In this document: positions 1 through 6,015 of the stretch, one piece after another
Position numbering within the stretch: the first letter of the stretch is position 1
Layout of the letters: the number at the start of each line of letters is the position of its first letter
Assembly (NCBI GenBank): GCA_030590275.1
Contig: JAUUYV010000030.1
Location: 1 to 9,834, forward strand
Direction: 5' to 3'
Source of the DNA: Porticoccaceae bacterium
GTDB lineage: Bacteria > Pseudomonadota > Gammaproteobacteria > Pseudomonadales > Porticoccaceae
DNA length: 9,834 nt
Position numbers and translations under genes: made by a program
The notes under the pieces: generated by a model
Seen by the model: the letters and a program-made list of their open reading frames with translations, nothing else
Told to the model about the DNA's origin: nothing
Database searches by the model: none

Positions 1-251
1 CCGTGCCATCCGGAGATGGTGCAGTAGGGATCCCAGCGGATCTGCGCGTCGTAGTGGGTGTGTAGATCAACAAAGCCGGGGCAGACTATCAGGCCTTCAG
101 CTTCGATCACCTGAGCGGCTTTGCCCTCGGGATCGTCTCCAATGCGGGCAATTTTTCCATCTTTAACCCAGACGTCGGTAATTTTCCTCGGCGCTCGGGT
201 ACCGTCAACAACCGTACCGCCTTTGATGTGAATATCGTACTTATTGGTCAT
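1..251 (-). CDS. Amidohydrolase, N-acyl-D-amino-acid deacylase superfamily (N-terminal part only, runs off window)
   Basis: This is the first 83 complete codons of a metal-dependent amidohydrolase; the rest lies beyond the window's left edge, so it is partial rather than broken. The start is the ATG at 249-251, preceded by AGGAG at 260-264 with an 8-nt spacer. The N-terminus has the usual beta-strand urease-like cap ([17 protein letters not shown]), then the metal-binding HTH motif (H64, H66) within [12 protein letters not shown]. By my alignment about 64 of 84 residues are identical to the N-terminus of the next gene upstream in transcription (399-2162), and the last 27 visible residues are identical, so the two are tandem paralogues. 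A terminator hairpin at 352-386 and a possible promoter at 286-313 suggest it can be transcribed separately. Family members cleave N-acyl groups from D-amino acids, or hydrolyse hydantoin-like and related amides; the substrate here is unknown. Confidence 0.88.
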   Translation of the reverse strand, partial: MTNKYDIHIKGGTVVDGTRAPRKITDVWVKDGKIARIGDDPEGKAAQVIEAEGLIVCPGFVDLHTHYDAQIRWDPYCTISGWH

Positions 252-259
252 GATTTATG

Positions 260-264
260 CTCCT
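260..264 (-). promoter_or_regulatory. Ribosome binding site of the partial amidohydrolase
   Basis: AGGAG on the minus strand, 8 nt from the ATG at 249-251. It fixes the start of the truncated gene, which lines up residue for residue with the start of its paralogue at 2162. Confidence 0.75.
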
Positions 265-285
265 AAGCTGCAAAGAGTTCCAGGC

Positions 286-313
286 TATATGGTTTAAGGT
301 TTTTAGTGGTCAA
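286..313 (-). promoter_or_regulatory. Candidate sigma70 promoter for the partial amidohydrolase
   Basis: On the minus strand, TTGACC (308-313, five of six matches to the -35 consensus) is followed after 16 nt by CATATA (286-291, a weak -10). It lies between the terminator of the upstream paralogue and the start at 251, where a separate promoter would be expected. The -10 is poor, so this is tentative. Confidence 0.3.
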
Positions 314-351
314 AACGGTCTATATAAGGTTCGCCTGGTCTAAAACTGGCA

Positions 352-386
352 GAATAAAAGCCCGAACAAAATCCGGGCTTTTATTC
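352..386 (-). terminator. Rho-independent terminator after the complete amidohydrolase gene
   Basis: A perfect 13-bp inverted repeat (arms 352-364 and 374-386) with a 9-nt loop. The stem combines a GCCCG/CGGGC core with A- and T-rich flanks, so it reads as a terminator in both directions. It begins 12 bp beyond the stop codon of the gene at 399-2162 and separates the two tandem paralogues. Confidence 0.85.
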
Positions 387-398
387 CTGGGCTAGCAA

Positions 399-2162
399 TT
401 AAGCGGCTCGCTCTCCTGCTGCAGGTTCAGCCTGGCCTTTTTTCAATATCTTGCCCGGTGTAGCTCCGGTGCACTCACCGTTTTCAAAGGTGATCTCACC
501 GTTAACCATAATGGCTCGGTACCCAATAGCGGGCTGTACCCGACGCCATTCTCCGCCCGGTAAATCGTAGGCAATGTCGCCAACCCAGCCGCCGCCGCAT
601 TCGAGCTTGTCCAGGTCATAGACCACGATATCCGCCCATGCGCCCTCCTTCAGTGTGCCGCGATCTTTAAAGCCTGCGGCTTTGGCAGGCAGCGCAGACA
701 AGCGGTAGTGCGCTTCTTCCAGAGTGACTTTACCTTCATCGCGAACCAGCCACCTTAGGAAATCCGTGGTATAGCCCCCGCCAGTGAAGAACTTGGTGTG
801 CGCTCCGCCATCGGAAATCCCGGGGATCGTATAGTCGGAATCGTTCATCATTTCCGCCATGAAATCGGCGTTGGAACCACGGTCGGGGCCGGTGAACTCT
901 GCGTTTAAGTCCGCTGCAAGAGAAAGATCCAACATGACCTCGATGGGATGCTTGTGTTCTTCGTCGGCAATTTGGCCTATAGATTTACCTTGATAGTGCT
1001 CGAGCTCAGGCTGTTTGTTGACTCCGGTGACTACCAGTTTTGGCACCGCGCCGCCGACACCAGCCTGAATAACCTGAAGACGCTTGTCGGCTTCTTCAGT
1101 TTCAGCGATAACTCGCTGACGGAGCGTTTCATCCTTCATTTTTTCGAGCTTTTCTTCCTTGGTTCCCGTCGTTAGCTCACGCCATGCAGGGCTGGCATCG
1201 TAGAGATTCCAGTGCTCCAGGGTGAAGGCAAAACCGGTGCGCCCGGTACCGCACTGGCCATAAATAGACAGACCTTTTTCACGGACTCTATCCAGCCAGG
1301 CCAGGCTGCGCTGGTGAGGCTTGGGGTTAGCGCGTGTCGGCACGATAGCATTGTGCAAAATGGGTCGACGCGCCGTATCAGCCAGTTTTTCGAGGAAGGC
1401 AAGGTCAGACTTGATATCGCCGGTAGATTGCGTGATCTGGATAAAGCCTTCGTTGCGCTCGCGTAATACTTCGGCCAGGCAAAGAATGTCTTCATCACAC
1501 ATGGTGTCGGTGACCATCGGAGTGCCGTCAAAATCTGCTTGTGAGGAGTTGACGCCAAGGCGCTGGATGGAGAACCCGCACAGTCCGGCGTCCATACCTT
1601 CGTGGAGCAGACGCTGCATTTCTTTTTGTTCTTCCTTGGTAGCAACTCTTGACTTAGCAGCTTCCAGGCCCATGACGTAGATCATCAGTGAGGCGGTAGG
1701 CATGTACTGGATGCAGTTGACGCCCAGGGGTGCGCGCTCTAGCGATTCAATGTACTCGGGGATGGTTTCCCAGTCGAAGTGCATTCCTTCTTTAATGCAA
1801 TCGTAGGGAATAGCCTCGGTTCGAACCATGGTGAGTACGGAGCGTTCCTGAAACTCGGGTTTTACCGGCGCAAAGCCAAAACCACAGTTACCTAGTACCA
1901 CGGATGTTACACCGTGCCATCCTGAAATTGTACAGTAGGGATCCCAGCGAATCTGAGCGTCGTAGTGAGTGTGCAGATCGACAAAGCCGGGGGCAACGAT
2001 AAGCCCTTTGGCTTCGATAGTTTGCTTGGCTTTCCCTGGAGATTTGCCACCGATTTGCAGCACCTTGCCATCGTTGATCCACACATCCGCTACCTGGCGT
2101 GGCGCGCGGGTACCATCGACAACAGTGCCGCCTTTAATATGAATATCTACAGTTTTGCTCAT
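399..2162 (-). CDS. Amidohydrolase family protein, N-acyl-D-amino-acid deacylase (D-aminoacylase)-like
   Basis: A 587-residue cytosolic metallohydrolase of the amidohydrolase superfamily. Residues 1-60 and about 500-560 form the split beta-sandwich cap typical of the family, with the TIM barrel between. Visible landmarks are HTH (H64, H66), the NCG cysteine (C93, matching the metal-ligand cysteine of D-aminoacylase), LHNA (H270) and SDGGAH (D451, the expected catalytic aspartate). The second barrel histidine of D-aminoacylase appears replaced: the region reads IQITQSTGD (about 241-249). Family members hydrolyse N-acyl-D-amino acids or similar amides; I cannot name the substrate. The start is supported by AGGAGA at 2171-2176, 8 nt upstream. 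The length is somewhat above that of classical D-aminoacylases (about 480 residues). It is followed by a terminator and a close paralogue, and preceded by a promoter with an adjacent palindrome. Confidence 0.9.
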   Translation of the reverse strand: MSKTVDIHIKGGTVVDGTRAPRQVADVWINDGKVLQIGGKSPGKAKQTIEAKGLIVAPGFVDLHTHYDAQIRWDPYCTISGWHGVTSVVLGNCGFGFAPVKPEFQERSVLTMVRTEAIPYDCIKEGMHFDWETIPEYIESLERAPLGVNCIQYMPTASLMIYVMGLEAAKSRVATKEEQKEMQRLLHEGMDAGLCGFSIQRLGVNSSQADFDGTPMVTDTMCDEDILCLAEVLRERNEGFIQITQSTGDIKSDLAFLEKLADTARRPILHNAIVPTRANPKPHQRSLAWLDRVREKGLSIYGQCGTGRTGFAFTLEHWNLYDASPAWRELTTGTKEEKLEKMKDETLRQRVIAETEEADKRLQVIQAGVGGAVPKLVVTGVNKQPELEHYQGKSIGQIADEEHKHPIEVMLDLSLAADLNAEFTGPDRGSNADFMAEMMNDSDYTIPGISDGGAHTKFFTGGGYTTDFLRWLVRDEGKVTLEEAHYRLSALPAKAAGFKDRGTLKEGAWADIVVYDLDKLECGGGWVGDIAYDLPGGEWRRVQPAIGYRAIMVNGEITFENGECTGATPGKILKKGQAEPAAGERAA

Positions 2163-2170
2163 GATCGCTT

Positions 2171-2176
2171 TCTCCT
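2171..2176 (-). promoter_or_regulatory. Ribosome binding site of the complete amidohydrolase
   Basis: AGGAGA on the minus strand, 8 nt from the ATG at 2160-2162. Both tandem paralogues have the same type of site at the same spacing. Confidence 0.75.
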
Positions 2177-2197
2177 GTAATAATTACCTTAAACTCT

Positions 2198-2226
2198 AAT
2201 ATATAGGGTACGGTTTCTTAATCCAA
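2198..2226 (-). promoter_or_regulatory. Candidate sigma70 promoter for the amidohydrolase
   Basis: On the minus strand, TTGGAT (2221-2226, a weak -35) is separated by 17 nt from TATATT (2198-2203, five of six matches to the -10). Transcription would start near 2191, giving a leader of about 30 nt. A weak -35 with a palindrome just upstream (2232-2246) would suit an activator-dependent promoter, but that is inference. Confidence 0.45.
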
Positions 2227-2231
2227 AGCCT

Positions 2232-2246
2232 ATAACTACTAGTTAT
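2232..2246. promoter_or_regulatory. Perfect 15-bp palindrome, candidate operator
   Basis: ATAACTA-C-TAGTTAT: 7-bp perfect arms around a single central base. It lies 5 bp upstream of the candidate -35 of the amidohydrolase promoter, in the region between divergent genes. The size and symmetry suit a dimeric helix-turn-helix regulator (TetR or GntR type). No regulator gene lies in the window, so the binding protein is unknown. Confidence 0.45.
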
Positions 2247-2382
2247 GTTTTTTACCTTTTTGTATGACTGTTCTTTATTTTACTTGGACTTTTCGATACT
2301 AGCGCAGTTTTGGGTCAAAATGCCATAGTTTTAATAGACAAAATATTCCATTGGGTCATGAACGGTATTACTGTGGTGCCCA

Positions 2383-2388
2383 GATAAT
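2383..2388 (+). promoter_or_regulatory. Candidate -10 element for the acyltransferase gene
   Basis: GATAAT matches the -10 consensus at five of six positions and lies 33 bp before the ATG at 2422. No good -35 is found at 16-18 bp upstream. TTTAAT at 2330-2335 is an alternative -10, also with a poor -35. This is a weak call. Confidence 0.25.
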
Positions 2389-2421
2389 GAAAGAAAGAAA
2401 AAATCTTCAGAGACCATAACC

Positions 2422-3015
2422 ATGGAATTTCCTATTGTCCCAGACCAACTTCGCGATCGTCGATTGCTTATCACTCGCTGGCTAGCGCGAGCTGCGCTTT
2501 TTATAGCGGGTTGGAAGGTGGAAGGTGAAATACCCGATTATCCGCGCTTAATCTTTGTGGTTGGTCCCCACACCTCCAATTGGGACTTTATATTTGGTCT
2601 GGTGGCCGCGCTGGCGATGAACCTGGAAATCCACTGGCTTGGAAAAACCTCTTTATTCCAGCAACCCATGAGGCCCTTTATGCTCTGGTTGCGGGGCATT
2701 CCGGTAAACCGACAAAATCCCGAGGGAGTGGTGGAGGATATTGCCGATAAATTTAGGCAGGCAAACTCACTATCGCTCATCATTACGCCGGAAGGTACCC
2801 GTGGCAAAGTCGAACGTATGAAAACCGGATTCCTTCGAATTGCAAAAGCGGCAGATTGTCTGTTACTGGTGACTACGCTCGATTATCGATCGAAAACTAT
2901 TTGCCTGGGCGACACCTTGCGAGCTTCTGGTGATATGGAGAAAGATGTAGACCAGATTCTTTGCCAGTTTGCGACGGTGACGCCAAAGCACTCCCACAAC
3001 TTTTCCGCTGATTAG
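2422..3015 (+). CDS. Small PlsC-type lysophospholipid acyltransferase family protein
   Basis: A 197-residue protein of the glycerolipid acyltransferase (LPLAT/PlsC-like) superfamily, which transfers acyl groups to lysophospholipids or related acceptors at the inner membrane face. Motif I is HTSNWD (the HX4D pair is H50 and D55), motif II is GIPVNR (92-97), and motif III is TPEGTR (122-127, with E124, G125 and R127). The hydrophobic stretch at about residues 20-30 may associate with membrane. It is shorter than typical PlsC (about 240 residues) but matches the compact family whose members begin close to motif I. No strong Shine-Dalgarno site precedes the ATG, which lies in an A/G-rich leader. 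It is divergent from the amidohydrolase and separated by 92 bp from the VOC gene. The acceptor is not known, so plsC is not assigned. Confidence 0.85.
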   Translation: MEFPIVPDQLRDRRLLITRWLARAALFIAGWKVEGEIPDYPRLIFVVGPHTSNWDFIFGLVAALAMNLEIHWLGKTSLFQQPMRPFMLWLRGIPVNRQNPEGVVEDIADKFRQANSLSLIITPEGTRGKVERMKTGFLRIAKAADCLLLVTTLDYRSKTICLGDTLRASGDMEKDVDQILCQFATVTPKHSHNFSAD

Positions 3016-3051
3016 TTTGGGAAGGCGATGGGACAGTGAGTAACAACAAGC

Positions 3052-3075
3052 ATCAGGACCGCCATTAAACCTGAT
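3052..3075 (+). other. Weak hairpin between the acyltransferase and VOC genes
   Basis: ATCAGG (3052-3057) pairs with CCTGAT (3070-3075) across a 12-nt loop and is followed by TTAT. It might attenuate transcription, but the stem is short and the T-run is poor, so it is not called a terminator. Confidence 0.2.
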
Positions 3076-3107
3076 TTATCGCCCAACAAGTCAAACTAGA
3101 TCATTGA

Positions 3108-3533
3108 ATGATGACACCTCGTATTACCCATATTGCTCTGCACGTTAAGGAGCTCGATGCGTGTATCCGTTTTTACCAGAGCTACTGTGGTATGGAATTG
3201 ACCCATCAACGGATAGCTGGCAATCAACGCATTGTGTGGATGGCTGAACCGGGCCGAGAAACGGATTTTATATTTGTGATGCTGGAAGGGGGTAAAAACT
3301 TGAGTCTGCCCGATGGTGACTATCGCCATTTCGGTTTTGCGGTGGATAGCAAGCAGCTTGTCGATGAGCTCGCTCGTAAAGCAGAAGAAGAAGGTTGTCT
3401 GGTGTGGCCGCCTCGGGAGGAGCCCTTCCCGGCCGGTTATTACTGTGGCTTGCGAGATCCCAATGGTAACTATGTGGAATTTAGTTATGGACAACCTTTA
3501 GGGCCGGGTGCCCGAGTGTTTAGTGATGAGTAG
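3108..3533 (+). CDS. VOC-fold metalloprotein (glyoxalase/bleomycin resistance/dioxygenase superfamily)
   Basis: A 141-residue single-chain vicinal oxygen chelate protein. The two beta-alpha-beta-beta-beta modules run from about residue 5 to 62 and 70 to 130. The putative metal ligands are H8 (THIALHV), E60 (FVMLE), H74 (YRHFGF) and E124 (GNYVEFS). Their spacing resembles the His/Glu/His/Glu set of small bacterial glyoxalase I, and DPNGNYVEF is the usual C-terminal VOC signature. Family members include glyoxalases, epimerases, extradiol dioxygenases and resistance proteins; the actual reaction cannot be chosen from sequence alone. The start has tandem ATG codons at 3108 and 3111 just after an in-frame stop (TGA at 3105-3107), with no clear Shine-Dalgarno site. 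The neighbours are an acyltransferase upstream and the DUF1326 unit 78 bp downstream. Confidence 0.87.
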   Translation: MMTPRITHIALHVKELDACIRFYQSYCGMELTHQRIAGNQRIVWMAEPGRETDFIFVMLEGGKNLSLPDGDYRHFGFAVDSKQLVDELARKAEEEGCLVWPPREEPFPAGYYCGLRDPNGNYVEFSYGQPLGPGARVFSDE

Positions 3534-3544
3534 CGGGTAAGCGG

Positions 3545-3574
3545 TTGACAGGATCGAGCTGACTTCGATATGTT
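3545..3574 (+). promoter_or_regulatory. Candidate promoter of the DUF1326-DUF2182 unit, with a dyad in the spacer
   Basis: TTGACA (3545-3550) is a perfect -35. TATGTT (3569-3574) is a four-of-six -10 at a long spacing of 18 bp. A perfect inverted repeat, ATCGA-N7-TCGAT (3553-3569), fills the spacer. Initiation would fall near 3581, about 30 nt before the DUF1326 start. A dyad inside a long spacer is the arrangement bound by MerR-family regulators, but no regulator gene is visible here. Confidence 0.45.
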
Positions 3575-3597
3575 GCTCGCTTGGAAATAATAATTAG

Positions 3598-3604
3598 AAA
3601 GGAG
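3598..3604 (+). promoter_or_regulatory. Strong ribosome binding site of the DUF1326 gene
   Basis: AAAGGAG, 7 nt before the ATG at 3612. It is the best Shine-Dalgarno match on the plus strand between 2400 and 5100 and supports this start. Confidence 0.8.
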
Positions 3605-3611
3605 TCTCGGT

Positions 3612-4262
3612 ATGGATGATCAATGGGAAATTCGAGTGTCTCAATTCGCCAATTGTAATTGTAATTTCGGGTGTCCCTGCCAGTTTAATTCTCCTACTAC
3701 CCACGGTTATTGTCAGGCAGTGGCGAGTCACGTCATAGAGCAGGGCCATTTTAATGGCACGGTTCTCGATGGTCTTGGTTTTCTGGTGGTGATGCAATGG
3801 CCGGGAGAAATTGCTGAGGGCAATGGTAAACAACAAGTGATTATTGATGAACGAGCCGATGCGGTGCAGCGCGAGGCCATTAAAAAAATTGCTCACGGTG
3901 AAGCGACCCAACCCGGCGCAAACATTTTTTATATTTTTAACAGCACCATGTCAGAGGTATTTGATACCTTATATTTGCCGATGGATATATCCATTAATAC
4001 TGCTGCTCGGCAAGCGCAGGTGCGGTGCAAAGGTTTGGTCGATTCTGTCGGTAGCTCTTTGATAGATCCATTTAGTGGTAATGAATCCCGTGCCGGTATT
4101 CACCTGCCCGGCGGTATTGAGTACACCTATGCCGAAATGGGCGTTGGTAACACTTCGGTTACCGGTGATATAGCCTTTGACCTCAATGACAGCTACGGTC
4201 AATTTGTAAACATGCACTGGAATCAGAATGGTGTTATTCACAAAGATGTGACGATTGGCTAA
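3612..4262 (+). CDS. DUF1326 domain-containing protein with N-terminal Cys cluster
   Basis: A 216-residue soluble protein with no signal peptide or membrane segment. The N-terminus carries CxCxxxCxC (C15, C17, C21, C23, within NCNCNFGCPCQF), followed by HGYC (C34), the hallmark of DUF1326 proteins. The cluster could hold a metal ion or form reactive thiols; neither has been shown here. One further Cys is C139. The family has no established function that I can name with confidence. The gene is followed 23 bp later by a DUF2182 membrane protein, and these two families are commonly found side by side, so a shared membrane-associated role is a reasonable inference. A TTGACA promoter at 3545 and a strong ribosome binding site suggest the pair forms its own transcription unit. 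Confidence 0.88.
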   Translation: MDDQWEIRVSQFANCNCNFGCPCQFNSPTTHGYCQAVASHVIEQGHFNGTVLDGLGFLVVMQWPGEIAEGNGKQQVIIDERADAVQREAIKKIAHGEATQPGANIFYIFNSTMSEVFDTLYLPMDISINTAARQAQVRCKGLVDSVGSSLIDPFSGNESRAGIHLPGGIEYTYAEMGVGNTSVTGDIAFDLNDSYGQFVNMHWNQNGVIHKDVTIG

Positions 4263-4285
4263 TTTAACTTCTTGAGTAAAGCTTT

Positions 4286-5059
4286 ATGTTGATTGGCGGT
4301 AGTATTCGCCGCTTCGATACTCTGGTTATCCTCGCCTCGTTGAGCGGAGTGACCTTGTTGGCCTGGTGGTATTTGTTTGCTATGGCCGCCGATATGGGTG
4401 CAATGGCGGCGATGCCCAATATGGCTATTCCGGTCTGGGATAGTTCCTACGCTTTGATGATGTTTACCATGTGGGCGGTGATGATGGTTGGCATGATGTT
4501 GCCAGCGGTAACACCAGCTGTACTGATTTATCAATCCATCACAAAAAAGGCTTCGAGGGAAGGGCAGACTGTCACCCCCACAGGGGTGTTCACTGCTGGC
4601 TACCTGTTGATATGGATGTTATTTAGTGCCGTCGCAACGGCTGCTCAGTGGGGTCTGGATAAAGCGGCTTTACTGTCACCGATGTTGGTGAGCACCAGCA
4701 GTACCCTTGGCGCGACCTTACTTATTGGGGCCGGTATTTATCAGTTTTTACCGATAAAAAATGCCTGCCTTAAGCAATGCCGCTCCCCGATGGAGTTTTT
4801 GTCGGCCCACTGGCGCACGGGGACGAAGGGTGCTTTTTGCCTGGGAGCTCATCATGGTCTTTATTGTCTGGGTTGTTGTTGGATGTTGATGGCTTTGTTG
4901 TTTTTTGGCGGTGTGATGAACTTGTTCTGGATCGCCTTGATTACTATTTTTGTACTGGTAGAAAAAATATTGCCCTACGGTGATTCTGGAGGAAAAGTGA
5001 TCGGTTTTTTGATGATCGCTGGCGGGGGCTCTCTATTGTTCTTCGGCTCGTCGGCTTAA
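4286..5059 (+). CDS. DUF2182 predicted metal-binding integral membrane protein
   Basis: A 257-residue polytopic membrane protein. Hydrophobic segments lie at about residues 12-34, 56-83, 99-121, 138-155, 197-225 and 237-254, giving roughly six helices. A Met-rich loop (MAADMGAMAAMPNM, 33-46) and the Met-rich second helix (MMFTMWAVMMVGMM) precede the family signature KNACLKQCRSP (C161, C165). The later HHGLYCLGCCWML (H189, H190, C194, C197, C198) is the second conserved Cys motif. Soft thiol and thioether ligands suggest copper or another thiophilic metal, but this is inference. The start lacks a clear Shine-Dalgarno site (only GAG about 10 nt upstream), so translation may depend on the DUF1326 gene 23 bp ahead. 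No terminator is evident after the stop; three 14-bp repeats follow. Confidence 0.88.
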   Translation: MLIGGSIRRFDTLVILASLSGVTLLAWWYLFAMAADMGAMAAMPNMAIPVWDSSYALMMFTMWAVMMVGMMLPAVTPAVLIYQSITKKASREGQTVTPTGVFTAGYLLIWMLFSAVATAAQWGLDKAALLSPMLVSTSSTLGATLLIGAGIYQFLPIKNACLKQCRSPMEFLSAHWRTGTKGAFCLGAHHGLYCLGCCWMLMALLFFGGVMNLFWIALITIFVLVEKILPYGDSGGKVIGFLMIAGGGSLLFFGSSA

Positions 5060-5086
5060 GCGAATGAGGCGCCGCCGGGTTCTGAT

Positions 5087-5094
5087 CCTTAAGG
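5087..5094. repeat. Short palindrome between convergent genes
   Basis: CCTTAAGG is a perfect 8-bp palindrome lying just before the tandem repeats. It is too short to be a terminator by itself and may be incidental. Confidence 0.2.
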
Positions 5095-5099
5095 TCTTA

Positions 5100-5141
5100 T
5101 TGGGTGTTGAAAGTTGGGTGTTGAAAGCTGGGTGTTGAAAA
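5100..5141. repeat. Three tandem 14-bp repeats
   Basis: Units TTGGGTGTTGAAAG (5100-5113) and TTGGGTGTTGAAAG (5114-5127) are identical; the third, CTGGGTGTTGAAAA (5128-5141), differs at its first and last bases. The array sits between the convergent DUF2182 and dioxygenase genes and ends 4 bp before the dioxygenase stop codon. It may be a slippage-generated minisatellite or a binding array. Confidence 0.8.
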
Positions 5142-5145
5142 AGAC

Positions 5146-5982
5146 TCAGGCGGGCCTTGCACCTTTCAAAGAAATTCGATGTAACAAACGCCGGTAACCG
5201 TGGTAATCGTTAATTGGATAATGGTGGGTAGAGCGGTTATCCCATAACACTACTGAGCCGAGAGTCCAGCGAAAACGGCACTGAAACTCTGGTTTGCGGG
5301 CGTGCTGGTACAGCGTGTTGAGTAAAGGTTCACTGTCCTCTTCGCTCCAGCCATCAAACCGAACGGTGTGGGCTTCGTTTACGTAGAGAGTTTTTTCTCC
5401 AGTAATCGGATGAGTGCGGATAACGGGATGGATTTCGGTAAATTCTTTGGGCGCTGAGGTGTCACCGCTGTCGGCGATACGGGCGACCCGCGTTTTGGAG
5501 ACCGCGGCTTTGGTTGAGGTGTTCACTGCTTTTAGGCCCACCAGCATTTCTCTGATTTCTTTCGGCAGGGTTTCATAGGCAGAGCCCATGTTGCAGAAGA
5601 TCGTATCGCCCCCCAGGGGGGGGAGTTCAAGCGCATAAAGGGTAGCTCCCGCTGCGGGTTCGGGCAAATAGGTGGTGTCGGAATGCCAGACACCACCAAA
5701 GTTGATGGTTTCCTCCGGCAGCTTTAGCACGGGTGCTACCAGGGGGTTTCCCTCGATACCTTTTAGAAAGGGATATTTTTCCACCGCGCCGAACTGGCGC
5801 GTAAGGGCGAGTTGTTGGTCGGGTGTTAAATTCTGATCGCGAAAAAATAATACTTGTCGATCGAGCCAGATTTTTGTGATTTCCGCCAGGGTATCTGCAG
5901 GTAAGGGTTTGGAAAGGTCTAGCCCGCTTATTTCGGAACCAATGGCTGGGGCCAGGTGATCAAGCTCAAATTGAGTATTCAT
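5146..5982 (-). CDS. TauD/TfdA family Fe(II)/2-oxoglutarate-dependent dioxygenase
   Basis: A 278-residue cytosolic enzyme that would couple decarboxylation of 2-oxoglutarate to hydroxylation of an organic substrate, often leading to its cleavage. The iron triad is intact: WHSD gives H100 and D102, and THHYPINDY gives H254. RRLLHR supplies R265 (2-oxoglutarate carboxylate) and R269, the position where TauD holds the substrate's sulfonate. The TauD taurine-binding histidine near residue 70 is not evident (EKYPFLK), so taurine itself is doubtful; TfdA-like or other carboxylate or sulfonate substrates are possible. The length matches the family (about 280). It lies 33 bp downstream of the LeuB-like gene on the same strand, apparently in one operon. 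AGGA lies about 12 nt upstream of the ATG, a rather long spacing. Confidence 0.9.
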   Translation of the reverse strand: MNTQFELDHLAPAIGSEISGLDLSKPLPADTLAEITKIWLDRQVLFFRDQNLTPDQQLALTRQFGAVEKYPFLKGIEGNPLVAPVLKLPEETINFGGVWHSDTTYLPEPAAGATLYALELPPLGGDTIFCNMGSAYETLPKEIREMLVGLKAVNTSTKAAVSKTRVARIADSGDTSAPKEFTEIHPVIRTHPITGEKTLYVNEAHTVRFDGWSEEDSEPLLNTLYQHARKPEFQCRFRWTLGSVVLWDNRSTHHYPINDYHGYRRLLHRISLKGARPA

Positions 5983-6015
5983 AGCGGTATTTCATCCTGT
6001 GCGTATAACACTGAT

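Noticed and set aside
1..251. Left amidohydrolase considered as a pseudogene
   Set aside because: The frame is open with a good ribosome binding site and conserved residues to the window edge; it is simply cut by the window.
1172..1645. 157-codon minus-strand open frame inside the amidohydrolase
   Set aside because: It is an alternative frame within a well-supported gene and encodes low-complexity sequence with no domain.
3096..3494. 132-codon minus-strand open frame opposite the VOC gene
   Set aside because: The plus-strand frame has the VOC fold motifs and metal ligands; the antisense frame has no recognisable features.
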